Part shown: piece by piece, positions 42,223 to 50,150 of the stretch | Position numbering within the stretch: the first letter of the stretch is position 1 | Layout of the letters: every line of letters begins with the position of its first letter | Virus record (IMG/VR): IMGVR_UViG_3300028908_000012 | Location: 1 to 54,710 of that record | Length of the DNA stretch: 54,710 nt | Direction: 5' to 3' (one strand) | Origin: a virus | Program-made: the position numbers and the translations under genes | Notes under the pieces: generated by a model | What the model saw: the letters and a program-made list of their open reading frames with translations, nothing else | What the model was told of the DNA's origin: nothing | Database searches by the model: none

Positions 42223-42255
42223 ATTATCACATAAGTAATATTAATCTACGCTTAA
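42223..42255 (-). promoter_or_regulatory. Phased TTAAG promoter P42 for the early operon
   Basis: Read leftward: TTTAAGCGTAG, ATTAATATTACTTATGTG, GATAAT. The -10-like box is at 42223-42228. A full TTAAG is at 42251-42255, and TTAAT occupies exactly the expected proximal position (42240-42244). Variant of the P24/P29/P33 design, 42 bases upstream of the first early gene. Confidence 0.6.
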
Positions 42256-42414
42256 ATATAGTAATGATTTGATAAAAATTTATAAAAATAATCGTTTTTT
42301 TCTTTAATTACCTCTCGTTTAAGTTGATTTATGTATAAACATATATGTAATATAGCGTATTTTCATAAGCATAGTTAATTTAACACATAGTTAAGCAAAT
42401 TTTAGAGGATTTAA

Positions 42415-42478
42415 TTTTAATCCGTGCTTAGTGTATTTTAATCCGTGCTTAGTGTATTTTAATCCGTGCTTAGGTGTA
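42415..42478. repeat. 21-bp tandem repeat array 1 (three units)
   Basis: Units at 42415-42435, 42436-42456 and 42457-42478 (the last has one extra base). Core of each unit: AATCCGTGCTTAGTGTA. The first two are identical. A length of 21 bp, two turns of the helix, is typical of iterons bound by replication initiators. A related inverted sequence (AAGTACGGATTA) is at 44011. Confidence 0.85.
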
Positions 42479-42510
42479 TTTTAGCGTGTGTCGGTGTCGG
42501 TGCATTTCTG

Positions 42511-42572
42511 TTTAATATTACCTTTTATTACAGGTTAATTTGTTTTGGAAGCTTAAACGGGGTAATATTAAA
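42511..42572. repeat. 12-bp perfect inverted repeat (TTTAATATTACC / GGTAATATTAAA)
   Basis: Arms at 42511-42522 and 42561-42572 with a 38-base spacer, inside the non-coding region between array 1 and the first GGGACTAAA box. It could extrude as a cruciform or be bound by a dimer. Confidence 0.7.
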
Positions 42573-43314
42573 TTGACAAAGTGGCTAAATGTCAGCTTTA
42601 TTTGCCTTTTTGGTAAGAAGGTAATGTTTTATTTACTTTAAGTTTAGGTGCGTTTTTGGTGAAATGTTCAGTTTTCGGGACTAAATTTCCTTACTTTACA
42701 TGTATAAACAAAAAAAGTTGAGACCCCCGGTAAGCCTCACGCCCTCAGCCGTGAAGGAAGGAAAATTTAGGTTCTTTAGTCCCAAAACAATTTTAAAAGT
42801 AGGTCATAAGCCCCAAATTTAGGCAATTAGCCACCGGGACTAAATCCGGGACTAAAACAGACCCCCCCATACCAAACCCCTTAATTTAGGTATTTACCCC
42901 CGATTTTGGGTATAGCACAAGCCAAAATCAATTTTAAGAGGTTTTATGTCATACCCTATATCAAGATATTAATTTTCTCATTTCGTTTAAATGCGTTCAA
43001 GCTAGGTACATTAAACGGCGTAAAAATAAGGCTTAAATTATGCCCTCATTTGAACCCCTAAATTTAGGTACTTAACTATACTTGATTTGGACTTAAGCAA
43101 AAAACCTCACTATCAAAGCCCTATATATGTATATACAAAACAGCGCAAAAATGACGGCGGGTAGGGGAGTGGCAAGGGAAAATATAGAGGGAGGCGCTAA
43201 CCCAACCACATACAAACGCCTAAATTTGGGGATTTAAGCTTAAATTAAAGCCAAAATACACGCTTGGGACTAAATCGGTGCTTAAGAAAATTTTAGTCCC
43301 AAAACAGATTTTTT

Positions 43315-43420
43315 AAGGTAGTTATAAGTGTACTAAGCTAACTTTAAGTGTACCAAAGCTAACTTTAAGTGTAGCAAAGGTAACTTTAAGTGTACTAAGG
43401 AGATTTTAAGAATACACCAA
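43315..43420. repeat. 21-bp tandem repeat array 2
   Basis: Three good units at 43336-43356, 43357-43377 and 43378-43398 (core TAACTTTAAGTGTA), with a degenerate unit on each side. Same 21-bp period as array 1 but different sequence, apart from the shared TTA(A)GTGTA. Iteron-like. Confidence 0.8.
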
Positions 43421-43622
43421 AGAGCTAAAAATTCACTTAATAATACCTTAGTAGTAATTTTGTTACTATTTTTCAGGTAATTAAGTACAAATTAAGGTAC
43501 TAAGGTTATTTTAAAGTTATAAACTTAAATGGTGCTTGTTTAAGGTGCAAAATCCGGGACTAAATTAAATCCCTAAAAATAGGGATGTCATTTTTCGCAA
43601 AATCAACCTTAAAGTGTCAGAA

Positions 43623-43671
43623 GTTAATTATACTTTACTTTTAGTAGATGCGAAAGTAAAATATAATTAAC
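43623..43671. repeat. 20-bp near-perfect inverted repeat
   Basis: Left arm 43623-43642 (GTTAATTATACTTTACTTTT) and right arm 43652-43671 (GAAAGTAAAATATAATTAAC) pair at 18 of 20 positions, the other two being possible G-T pairs, around a 9-base loop. No T-tract follows, so it is more likely a DNA or RNA structural element than a terminator. Confidence 0.7.
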
Positions 43672-44009
43672 CTCTACGAAACGGTGTATTTTTAAGGTGA
43701 AAATTTAGTCCCAAAAACACGAATTAGCGGGGAAGGTTATATCTTTAATATTTAAAATTTAAGCTTTGAGTATAACTATATTTAAATATACATTAAATGT
43801 GAACTTTAAGAAATCGTTTTGGGACTAAAAAATCCAAGCACAAGCAAAATTTTAGGTACTTTAGTCCCGGATTTAGTCCCTTAAGTGCATTTTTTAGCAC
43901 CGATTAAAATATAGGGGTGCGACCACTCCAACCTTAAACGGTAACAGAGAATTTTTATTATTTACAGAATTACGAAGAGAAAGAAAGGCGATAAAAAGAG
44001 TCCTAATTT

Positions 44010-44058
44010 AAGTACGGATTAATTAATGCAGAAACACTGCAATCTTAGTCCGTACTTA
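44010..44058 (-). terminator. Hairpin terminator after the large terminase gene
   Basis: TAAGTACGGA (44010-44019) pairs with TCCGTACTTA (44049-44058), with a second inner stem TGCAG/CTGCA. On the minus strand CTCTTTTTATCG follows about 10 bases later. Placed 33 bases beyond the terminase stop, so it probably ends that leftward transcript and insulates the repeat region. Confidence 0.6.
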
Positions 44059-44090
44059 GGAATTTTTGTGGTTAATTTATTTGTTTAAGA

Positions 44091-45752
44091 TTAGAGAGCA
44101 AGACCGTCTTTAATGGTCTCATTATCGTAAGTATCGTCATCAAGCCCGAAATATCCGTATCTATACATAAATTCAGCATTGGATTTGATAATTCCGAGCC
44201 AATTAGCCTGACAGTTATATCGGAGGCAATCAGCGGGGTGAGACCATCTGTCATGTACATCCTTATCGGTATATACATTATTGATTTTATCATACTTTTT
44301 CTTGTAATTTTGGAGTGTGAGTCTCATCAATCCGCACTCAGTGCTGAAATACATACGAGGTACTAACTCCCTGACTCTGTTGATGTGATCAACTATTCTA
44401 TGAGGTTTATCGAGAACGATAACACGGCAACCGCCTTTTTGAGCTGCCCACCTTCCGACTTGGGTATATACCGTCTCATTAGCAGAAATATGTCGAGCCA
44501 CTGAGTCATGAGGCAATATAACCAACCCGACTTCCCAATTACGATCATTTAACTCGTCATCTATTGCTTTTAGCCACCACGAGATAGGACGATCGCCACC
44601 TTCTTTATATAAGAGGTATCTATCACGGCTTCCGTGCTGACTAAAAAGTATAGAGGTATAATCATCGACACCTAAATCAAAGGTGATACAGACCTTGTAA
44701 TCAGGGTCATATAAATCACTCATACGACAGCCAAATCGACCAGCTCCCACAAGGAACTGATATTCATTCTTATACCATGTGCCTTCAACTGAGGTATAAA
44801 AGGCATCCTCAGGTACTGCGGGATATTCTCTGAGAATGAGGTCAAGAGACCTGCCTAACTCTTTAAATTTGATAGCCCACCACCATTTACGGCGGTCATC
44901 TATTTTACCTACCTTCTCTTCTAACTCTTTGAAGTATTCTCTACCTACATTATCGAGTTCCACTCTGTCATCAGATACACAGTCCGCATCTGATAACCAA
45001 GATAAGAAGACAGGGTGGAATGAGCCGACTCCTCCCCCTCCATCCTCTACCGCACTATCCCACATATACTTAAAGTCGTTGTCGCCTTCTGCTGTACTCT
45101 CTATGACGATCCAATTCATCATATCAGGCAATATAGCCTGTAAAGTTCCCGACCTTGTTTCATCTGCTCTGTCAGGGTATTTTGAGGTGATTTTGGCGTA
45201 TTCGGAGATGTGAAGCATCTGTAATGTTCCAGACCTGAACGAGAGTTGGATGTATAACTTGCTCCTGTTACTCCACTCAAAGGTCTTTGTATTGTCCTTG
45301 ACCGTGCTGACTTTGAGCCATTCAATCACCTCTTTAGGCATATTTTCCCACGCTAATTTGACTTTATCGAATAAGTTTTCCATTTCTTTTTCACCCTGAG
45401 CCATCATACCGCCTTCTACACCGTCGTAGAAGATAGCACGATCGAGGTAATTAAGAAGCATGAAGGTTGATATACCCCTCTGACGACTCTTCAATATGAT
45501 CAATCGGGGGTGGGATAGTAGTTCACTATATACTATATGCTGAGCTTCATTCATTACAAACCGGCGGAGTTTGCCTCGCTTATCTTTAATAGTATATAAA
45601 GCGTTCATTCTCCATAGTTTGTTAGGTAGATACCTGTTGATGAACTCTACATCTGTCTTAGGAGGCCTTACCATAACCTCCCAATCTACTTTATGAGAGT
45701 ACAACTCCCATAACCAAGTGGCATCAAAAGGGGTGAACCCGCCTTCATACAA
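44091..45752 (-). CDS. Terminase large subunit
   Basis: 553 residues. ATPase: IILKSRQRGISTFMLL (Walker A variant, about residue 90), MLHISEYAKIT (Walker B with catalytic Glu), WIVIESTAEGD (coupling motif). Nuclease domain: ITFDLGVDDYTS (first Asp), LVILPHDSVA, and RWSHPADCLRY with a late Asp. It cuts concatemers and pumps DNA into the head through the portal. Transcribed leftward, away from the capsid genes, with the small gene at 45745 just upstream (8-base overlap). Confidence 0.9.
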   Translation of the reverse strand: MYEGGFTPFDATWLWELYSHKVDWEVMVRPPKTDVEFINRYLPNKLWRMNALYTIKDKRGKLRRFVMNEAQHIVYSELLSHPRLIILKSRQRGISTFMLLNYLDRAIFYDGVEGGMMAQGEKEMENLFDKVKLAWENMPKEVIEWLKVSTVKDNTKTFEWSNRSKLYIQLSFRSGTLQMLHISEYAKITSKYPDRADETRSGTLQAILPDMMNWIVIESTAEGDNDFKYMWDSAVEDGGGGVGSFHPVFLSWLSDADCVSDDRVELDNVGREYFKELEEKVGKIDDRRKWWWAIKFKELGRSLDLILREYPAVPEDAFYTSVEGTWYKNEYQFLVGAGRFGCRMSDLYDPDYKVCITFDLGVDDYTSILFSQHGSRDRYLLYKEGGDRPISWWLKAIDDELNDRNWEVGLVILPHDSVARHISANETVYTQVGRWAAQKGGCRVIVLDKPHRIVDHINRVRELVPRMYFSTECGLMRLTLQNYKKKYDKINNVYTDKDVHDRWSHPADCLRYNCQANWLGIIKSNAEFMYRYGYFGLDDDTYDNETIKDGLAL

Positions 45753-46014
45753 GCCGAAGACAGCCCTTAAAGCGGCTTAGTTCGGTATTGCTGACGGCAT
45801 CTGTATCACCTCCGAACTCTTTGGTGATCTGTCTTATGAGAGAGGCTGTACGAACGAGGGAGTCGCTGTTGAGTTTGCCTTCATCAATTTTTGATTTTAG
45901 ACTATGGATGATCGTCGCAAGGCTTTCCTGCGATGTGCGGGTTATTGCTCTGCGTAGCTCTCCGCTATCTACTGTAAAACCATTCTCCATTTGAGCTATG
46001 AGGTTATCTAACAT
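45745..46014 (-). CDS. Probable terminase small subunit
   Basis: 89 residues, all helical (GELRRAITRTSQESLATIIHSLKSKIDEGK, then LVRTASLIRQITKEFGG). It lies directly before and overlaps the large terminase, the usual place for the small, DNA-recognising subunit. Size equals that of the smallest known ones. No specific HTH is obvious, so this is mostly positional. The packaging site it would recognise may lie in the repeat region at 42.2-44.1 kb. Confidence 0.55.
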   Translation of the reverse strand: MLDNLIAQMENGFTVDSGELRRAITRTSQESLATIIHSLKSKIDEGKLNSDSLVRTASLIRQITKEFGGDTDAVSNTELSRFKGCLRLV

Positions 46015-46050
46015 TTTTAATCCTTTTTGTGAAAATTTTGTTCAAAACTA

Positions 46051-46079
46051 TTGACATTATATCAAAAATGGGCTATAAT
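46051..46079 (+). promoter_or_regulatory. Consensus sigma70-type promoter for the structural genes
   Basis: TTGACA at 46051-46056, 17-base spacer, TATAAT at 46074-46079: a perfect match. It reads rightward toward the scaffold and capsid genes. Unlike the leftward promoters, it has no phased TTAAG boxes, so this block is probably under a different control or simply strong host transcription. Confidence 0.8.
46056..46061 (-). promoter_or_regulatory. -10 element of a leftward promoter for the terminase genes
   Basis: Minus strand reads TTTTTGATATAATGTC; TATAAT overlaps the -35 box of the rightward promoter. A TTTTTG run before the -10 is also typical of Campylobacter-like promoters. The two promoters would compete for polymerase. 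Confidence 0.5.
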
Positions 46080-46220
46080 ACATTCAAGTTTATACATTTT
46101 ACTTTATAGAACCATACACTTTTTAGTTTTGGGGTAGGTTTTCCGCCTCCTTATCCTGCCCTTAAAACACCTCCAGAACAAAATCTCCATTGACTTTTAA
46201 TACTGTTTATGCTAACCTCC

Positions 46221-46249
46221 TTGCAATTTGGCAGTTATTTAGCTATACT
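46221..46249 (+). promoter_or_regulatory. Second rightward sigma70-like promoter
   Basis: TTGCAA at 46221-46226, 17-base spacer, TATACT at 46244-46249, ending 32 bases before the scaffold-like gene. Good but not perfect consensus. Together with the promoter at 46051 it would give strong late transcription. Confidence 0.55.
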
Positions 46250-46281
46250 ACTCATATTTTAATATATGAAAGGATAGAGAG

Positions 46282-46716
46282 ATGACACAAGACAACCCAT
46301 CATTTATAGATGAGGCTGTAAAAGCCTATGCAAGTAAGTTGATTGTAGTGCCTGAGATGACTCCGGAGTTACAGGAGTTGTCAGTGAATAACCCGACTGA
46401 GTTTGCTGATAAGTATAATGCCCTCAAAAGCGAGGAGTTTAACGCAAAAGTAGCTGAGTATAGGGAGACGCTAGAGAACGCTATAAAGATGCAACAGCAG
46501 CAGTCTCAACAGCAGCCACAACAACAGCAACAGCCGCAGCAGCCACAAGGCACTGACGATAATAACAGCGGTACAGATGAGAACGATAATAACGGCGGTA
46601 CTCCACAGTTCGACCCTGTAAGGGCAACGATGGATGATATACCATTAACAGACGAGGATATAAAACAAATCCAAAGGAAGGTTGGTAATGATGTAGATTT
46701 AACAGAATATTTCTGA
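46282..46716 (+). CDS. Scaffold-like head assembly protein
   Basis: 144 residues: acidic helical N-terminus, Gln-rich low-complexity middle (QQQQSQQQPQQQQQPQQPQ, about residues 72-92), an Asp/Asn-rich stretch and a short helical C-terminus. Small, acidic, disordered and directly before the major capsid gene, which fits a capsid scaffolding protein. CAG/CAA repeats may vary in length. Start behind GAAAGGATAGAGAG. Supported by position and composition, not by a family match. Confidence 0.6.
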   Translation: MTQDNPSFIDEAVKAYASKLIVVPEMTPELQELSVNNPTEFADKYNALKSEEFNAKVAEYRETLENAIKMQQQQSQQQPQQQQQPQQPQGTDDNNSGTDENDNNGGTPQFDPVRATMDDIPLTDEDIKQIQRKVGNDVDLTEYF

Positions 46717-46766
46717 CTTTATATTTCTGACCTTGCCGAGCAAAATAAATTAGAAAGAGGTTAAAA

Positions 46767-47969
46767 ATGCCACCTGTATATACACCAGATAACGGAAGCT
46801 TTGCTCCCGCAAATAACAGTGTAAACCAAACATCGCAACTAAATTTAAATGACCCTTTAGAGAGAAAAAGATGGGTCAAGCAACAAATGGTGATTGCTGC
46901 CAATGACAGAGCTAATCTGTTCAGAGGCTATGTAGGCAATTCAGCTCAATCTATTATATATAGAAGTTCATTTACGAACAGTAACGCTATGCAGAGTGTT
47001 ATATTTGATTTTGATGGCTTCTTGTCAAATCCTCCTATCGTTGGTAAGCAAAGAGCGATTGGAAAAGGGGAGAGCCAAAAATACTTCTCTGATCAACTCC
47101 ACCTTAATTTCTATCGTTTTGTAAGAGACAACGGATGGAGAGTTGAAGCGTCGGCGTGGGATAAAGTAAACAACACAAAACATACTTACGCAATGAGCCA
47201 ACTTGCAAATCTAAATACAAGATTTTACTCTCAAACGCTTTCCGATGCGTTTCAAGGATTTTTGGTAGGTTGTGAGCCTACTCATGTTATCAGACCAAAC
47301 GGAAAAGGTACTACAACAGCATTGACAAGTGCCGATAAACCATCACTATCGTTCTTAAGAAAGATAGAGGAAGTTTGTCAAATGGGTTGGGGCTTTAGCT
47401 CAGGAACAACAGAAACGAGATTGCCACTAATTCCGGGAACTGCATCAGGTAGATACACCTTGCTTGTAGATCAACTATTTCCAATTCTAGTTAGAGAAGA
47501 TGCAGATTTCCAAGAGCTTATCAAACACAGTGATGTAAGAGGTAATCAAAACAGAAATATCAGAGGTTATATCGGTACTATCGGAAACCTAGATATTGTA
47601 ACTGTTCCAATGGCTCATGGATTTATGGTAAGCAGAAATTTCGGTGGTTCAGGTGTAATGCTACCGGGATTTAGATTTATGAATAAAAATGGGAAAATTA
47701 CGGGAGAAAAAGGTTTTGATGTAAAATCAGACCTCATAGGAAGAGGTGTTATAATCGGACAATCTGCTCTTAGATTAGCTTCAGGTGCATCTCCTGATTA
47801 TGTCTATGAAGAATATGATGCCAAAGAATTTTCTGAGTCTGTACTCAGAGCATTTTTGAATGTAGCTCCTGTAAAATACAAAGAACATAATGGCAATTAT
47901 GCCACTAAAGTAACCGATTATAATTTTGGTATGATACATATCGAATACTATATCGGTAAAAGAGCATAG
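46767..47969 (+). CDS. Major capsid protein
   Basis: 400 residues. Large beta/alpha protein with the pattern of N4 gp56/DUF4043-type HK97-fold capsid proteins: an N-arm, FRGYVGNSAQSIIYR, and RYTLLVDQLFPILVREDADFQELIKH followed by IRGYIGTIGNLDIVTVPMAHGFMVSR. It would form the icosahedral shell. It follows the scaffold candidate and precedes a small Ig-like head protein, the usual head gene order. Codon choice here is slightly more optimal-looking than nearby, as in abundant proteins. Ribosome site AGAGGTTAAAAATG. Confidence 0.75.
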   Translation: MPPVYTPDNGSFAPANNSVNQTSQLNLNDPLERKRWVKQQMVIAANDRANLFRGYVGNSAQSIIYRSSFTNSNAMQSVIFDFDGFLSNPPIVGKQRAIGKGESQKYFSDQLHLNFYRFVRDNGWRVEASAWDKVNNTKHTYAMSQLANLNTRFYSQTLSDAFQGFLVGCEPTHVIRPNGKGTTTALTSADKPSLSFLRKIEEVCQMGWGFSSGTTETRLPLIPGTASGRYTLLVDQLFPILVREDADFQELIKHSDVRGNQNRNIRGYIGTIGNLDIVTVPMAHGFMVSRNFGGSGVMLPGFRFMNKNGKITGEKGFDVKSDLIGRGVIIGQSALRLASGASPDYVYEEYDAKEFSESVLRAFLNVAPVKYKEHNGNYATKVTDYNFGMIHIEYYIGKRA

Positions 47970-47978
47970 GAGTAAACA

Positions 47979-48467
47979 ATGGCAACAGATTACAATCTTA
48001 TCAACAGAGATAAAAACAACAATCAGAACCCTGTTATAGCTATCACAGGACAGGTCTCAGTAAAGCAACCGGGAACTATTGTATATCAAAACGGTGTTAC
48101 CACAGACGAACATGGTAATATCGTACCCGTAAGCGGAGATGTATATTTGAAAAAAGATGACACTGTAAAAGTTATAAGAGTAGCCGCAGGGCATCTTATT
48201 AAAACTATTACAGCTGTCATAGTTGACCCATACAATAAAAATACTACAATGAAAGTAACTGACTCAAACGGAGATGTATTATTCGCTTCTCTTAATGCGT
48301 CTGATACTGTATGTAAGACCACTGTAAAAGAGTTAAATAAGTATGTAGATACTGCTTATGATATTACAGTCGAGATTACAGCTATGGCAGATCAGGCGAC
48401 ATCAGGTCAAGTTATTCTTGTAGTAGATGGCATTGAATTAGGAGTCCAGACTTATATGTTTGGATAA
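47979..48467 (+). CDS. Small beta-rich head protein (decoration or completion)
   Basis: 162 residues, beta-rich throughout (DVYLKKDDTVKVIRVAAGHLIKTITAVIVD; YDITVEITAMADQATSGQVILVVDGIEL), suggesting an Ig-like or jelly-roll fold. It lies 9 bases behind the capsid gene, where decoration or head-fibre proteins often are. Start behind AGGAG. Role inferred from position. Confidence 0.5.
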   Translation: MATDYNLINRDKNNNQNPVIAITGQVSVKQPGTIVYQNGVTTDEHGNIVPVSGDVYLKKDDTVKVIRVAAGHLIKTITAVIVDPYNKNTTMKVTDSNGDVLFASLNASDTVCKTTVKELNKYVDTAYDITVEITAMADQATSGQVILVVDGIELGVQTYMFG

Positions 48468-48472
48468 CAGTT

Positions 48473-49228
48473 ATGTATCAAAGCGTAAATGATCTAATCA
48501 AAGCCATCAGGGTAATAGTAGGAGATGCTAATGAAAGTGTAGGCGGACGACAGCGATATGCTGACAGTGATATTATCCGTGAAATAAATGATGGACTTTT
48601 ACATCTTCTTACTATTGACGACACTCTCTTTGCTAGGGAGGGTGTCGTTACCCTTGAAGAAAAAGCAGATGAATTTAAATTACCGAGTAAAGCGGTAAGA
48701 ATTATCGAATTCAAAGATAAAACGCCTATAAAAGAGATTTCAGAGTATGATGGTATTACACCTTACTCACCACAGACTTGTGATATAGACTCCATAAGAG
48801 CAATGATGAGAAGTGAGGAGGGGTCGGAACTATTAGCCGTTTATAAAGACGGAAATAAGTATAGACCTTACCCTACGCTTGTTAATCCGGCTGCAAAGTA
48901 TGTGATACAGCAATGCGACACATCAGAGGGGTCTGTAAGCGGAGTTGTTATAGATGATAAGTTAACCACAGGTTTAGGAATGGTATGGCTACCAAAGGTA
49001 GTACAATTCAAAGCTGTATTATCTTATCTTCCTGAATTTATGGTGGAAGGTAGTCAAATACCGGAATACCCTTATAAAAAGATGGAGTTGTTATATGCCT
49101 TACGGTGGTATGCAGCTTCAAATATATTACTATATAACAGTAATCAGGAGAATGTAAACAAAGCTACTTTGTTGAATAGTAGGTATCAACAGGCAGTAGC
49201 ACTTATAAAAGCTAAAAGAGGTAACTAA
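48473..49228 (+). CDS. Head-tail adaptor-like protein
   Basis: 251 residues. Opens with a helical segment (MYQSVNDLIKAIRVIVGD...YADSDIIREINDGLLHL) that matches the start of many podovirus head completion/adaptor proteins, then a beta domain and a helical C-terminus with Tyr and Asn (YALRWYAASNILLYNSNQENVNKA). It would bind under the portal and join the tail. Family assignment tentative. The next gene starts immediately after its stop. Confidence 0.5.
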   Translation: MYQSVNDLIKAIRVIVGDANESVGGRQRYADSDIIREINDGLLHLLTIDDTLFAREGVVTLEEKADEFKLPSKAVRIIEFKDKTPIKEISEYDGITPYSPQTCDIDSIRAMMRSEEGSELLAVYKDGNKYRPYPTLVNPAAKYVIQQCDTSEGSVSGVVIDDKLTTGLGMVWLPKVVQFKAVLSYLPEFMVEGSQIPEYPYKKMELLYALRWYAASNILLYNSNQENVNKATLLNSRYQQAVALIKAKRGN

Positions 49229-50146
49229 ATGGTACCATTTTATACAAAAATTGGAATGGAACAGCTCCTACTCGGAGTAGGAACTGAGATAGTTACACTC
49301 CCAGATGGATCACAGCAGACATTGACTAAAATTTCGGCGAAGGATTTTCCTTACGACTCTACACGCACAGTGCATGATGTCTATGACGAGCTGATGAACA
49401 ATCCCAACATTAAAACTTTAGCAGATAATGTTCAAGAGTTGAAGAAGTTACTCGACTTGTCCGATGATATTCTCCCTATGACGAATTATAGAGAGGACAT
49501 AGAGAAGGTAAGCGATAATGTAATAGCAGTGCAAAGGGTAGCTACTATTGTAGATCAAATCGGATGCTTTCTACACGATGTAGCTAATCTAAAGAGTCTG
49601 ACAGAGACTACATTATGCAAGTACAACAAGGCGGATGAAGAGTTAAAACTTGCAGAATGTAAAGTAGAGAAGGCACAGAGTCTTTTAGATCAGATGTCAA
49701 GTTCGTTATGCACCGCTAAGAAGATGTACGAGGAGTTTCGCAACTTTCTATCTTGTACAGAGGACGCTGCAAGGAAGGCGCAAGAACTTGTAGATATCAT
49801 GTGTTATCCTGTCGAGATAGTGTGGACGAATGACGACAACAAGTCCACATACATAGATCGTGTAAACAAGAAGATAATCTTGTACATACCTGTAAAGGTC
49901 AATCGTTGGGTGCTTAAATCCAAATGGAGTGAACAGAAGAATTCACAAGGTGAATATGTAGGATATGTTGAAACGAGACCTGATAGTCAAGAGATGACAT
50001 TCTACATACCACCTGTATGCGATAATATGCCTAAGCAAGATACGGATTTTCAACAATGGGGTCAATATCTTATAGGTACACAAACACAGCCGTTAGTCTT
50101 TACAGCTAACGACACACAAAATGAACAAATTATAATAGGAGGCTAA
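49229..50146 (+). CDS. Tail fibre-associated protein with coiled coil
   Basis: 305 residues: a mixed N-terminus (GTEIVTLPDGSQQTLTKISAKDFPYD), a long coiled coil at about residues 75-185 containing many cysteines (CFLHD, LCKYNK, ECKVEK, LCTAKK, LSCTED), and a beta C-terminus. The coiled coil with regular Cys could be cross-linked in a trimer. It lies directly before the main fibre, so it may connect the fibre to the tail. Starts just after the previous stop (TAAATG). Confidence 0.5.
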   Translation: MVPFYTKIGMEQLLLGVGTEIVTLPDGSQQTLTKISAKDFPYDSTRTVHDVYDELMNNPNIKTLADNVQELKKLLDLSDDILPMTNYREDIEKVSDNVIAVQRVATIVDQIGCFLHDVANLKSLTETTLCKYNKADEELKLAECKVEKAQSLLDQMSSSLCTAKKMYEEFRNFLSCTEDAARKAQELVDIMCYPVEIVWTNDDNKSTYIDRVNKKIILYIPVKVNRWVLKSKWSEQKNSQGEYVGYVETRPDSQEMTFYIPPVCDNMPKQDTDFQQWGQYLIGTQTQPLVFTANDTQNEQIIIGG

Positions 50147-50150
50147 TAAT

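Larger units (their letters stand above)
42677..43880. repeat. Eleven copies of GGGACTAAA in both orientations
   Basis: Forward copies start at 42677, 42836, 42848, 43266, 43556 and 43821. Reverse copies (TTTAGTCCC) start at 42775, 43292, 43704, 43860 and 43872. Most are preceded by a C or T and several by CC or TTTT. Fewer than one copy per 54 kb is expected by chance. I did not notice any outside this region, but did not search exhaustively. Likely binding sites for a phage initiator or packaging protein. Confidence 0.85.
42182..44090. other. 1.9 kb non-coding, repeat-dense region: candidate origin / packaging region
   Basis: No reading frame above about 60 codons and no plausible small gene with a ribosome site. 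The region is AT-rich with short GC islands near 42722-42760, 42860 and 43150. It contains two 21-bp tandem arrays, eleven GGGACTAAA boxes, two long inverted repeats, recurrent AAATTTAGG elements and a terminator hairpin at its right end. It is flanked by the early operon on one side and the terminase on the other. Iteron-like repeats suggest a replication origin; closeness to the terminase also allows a pac/cos site. Confidence 0.7.

Noticed and set aside
42511-42572. Rolling-circle origin, because TAATATTAC resembles the CRESS-virus nick site
   Set aside because: No HUH Rep protein is encoded and a 9-base AT-rich match in AT-rich DNA is weak evidence.
42415-43420. CRISPR array
   Set aside because: The repeats are contiguous 21-bp units without unique spacers, and there are no cas genes; the Cas4-like nuclease is part of a replication operon.
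46481-46903. 140-codon open frame on the minus strand
   Set aside because: Spans antisense of the scaffold CAG/CAA tract and the capsid start; no ribosome site and implausible composition.
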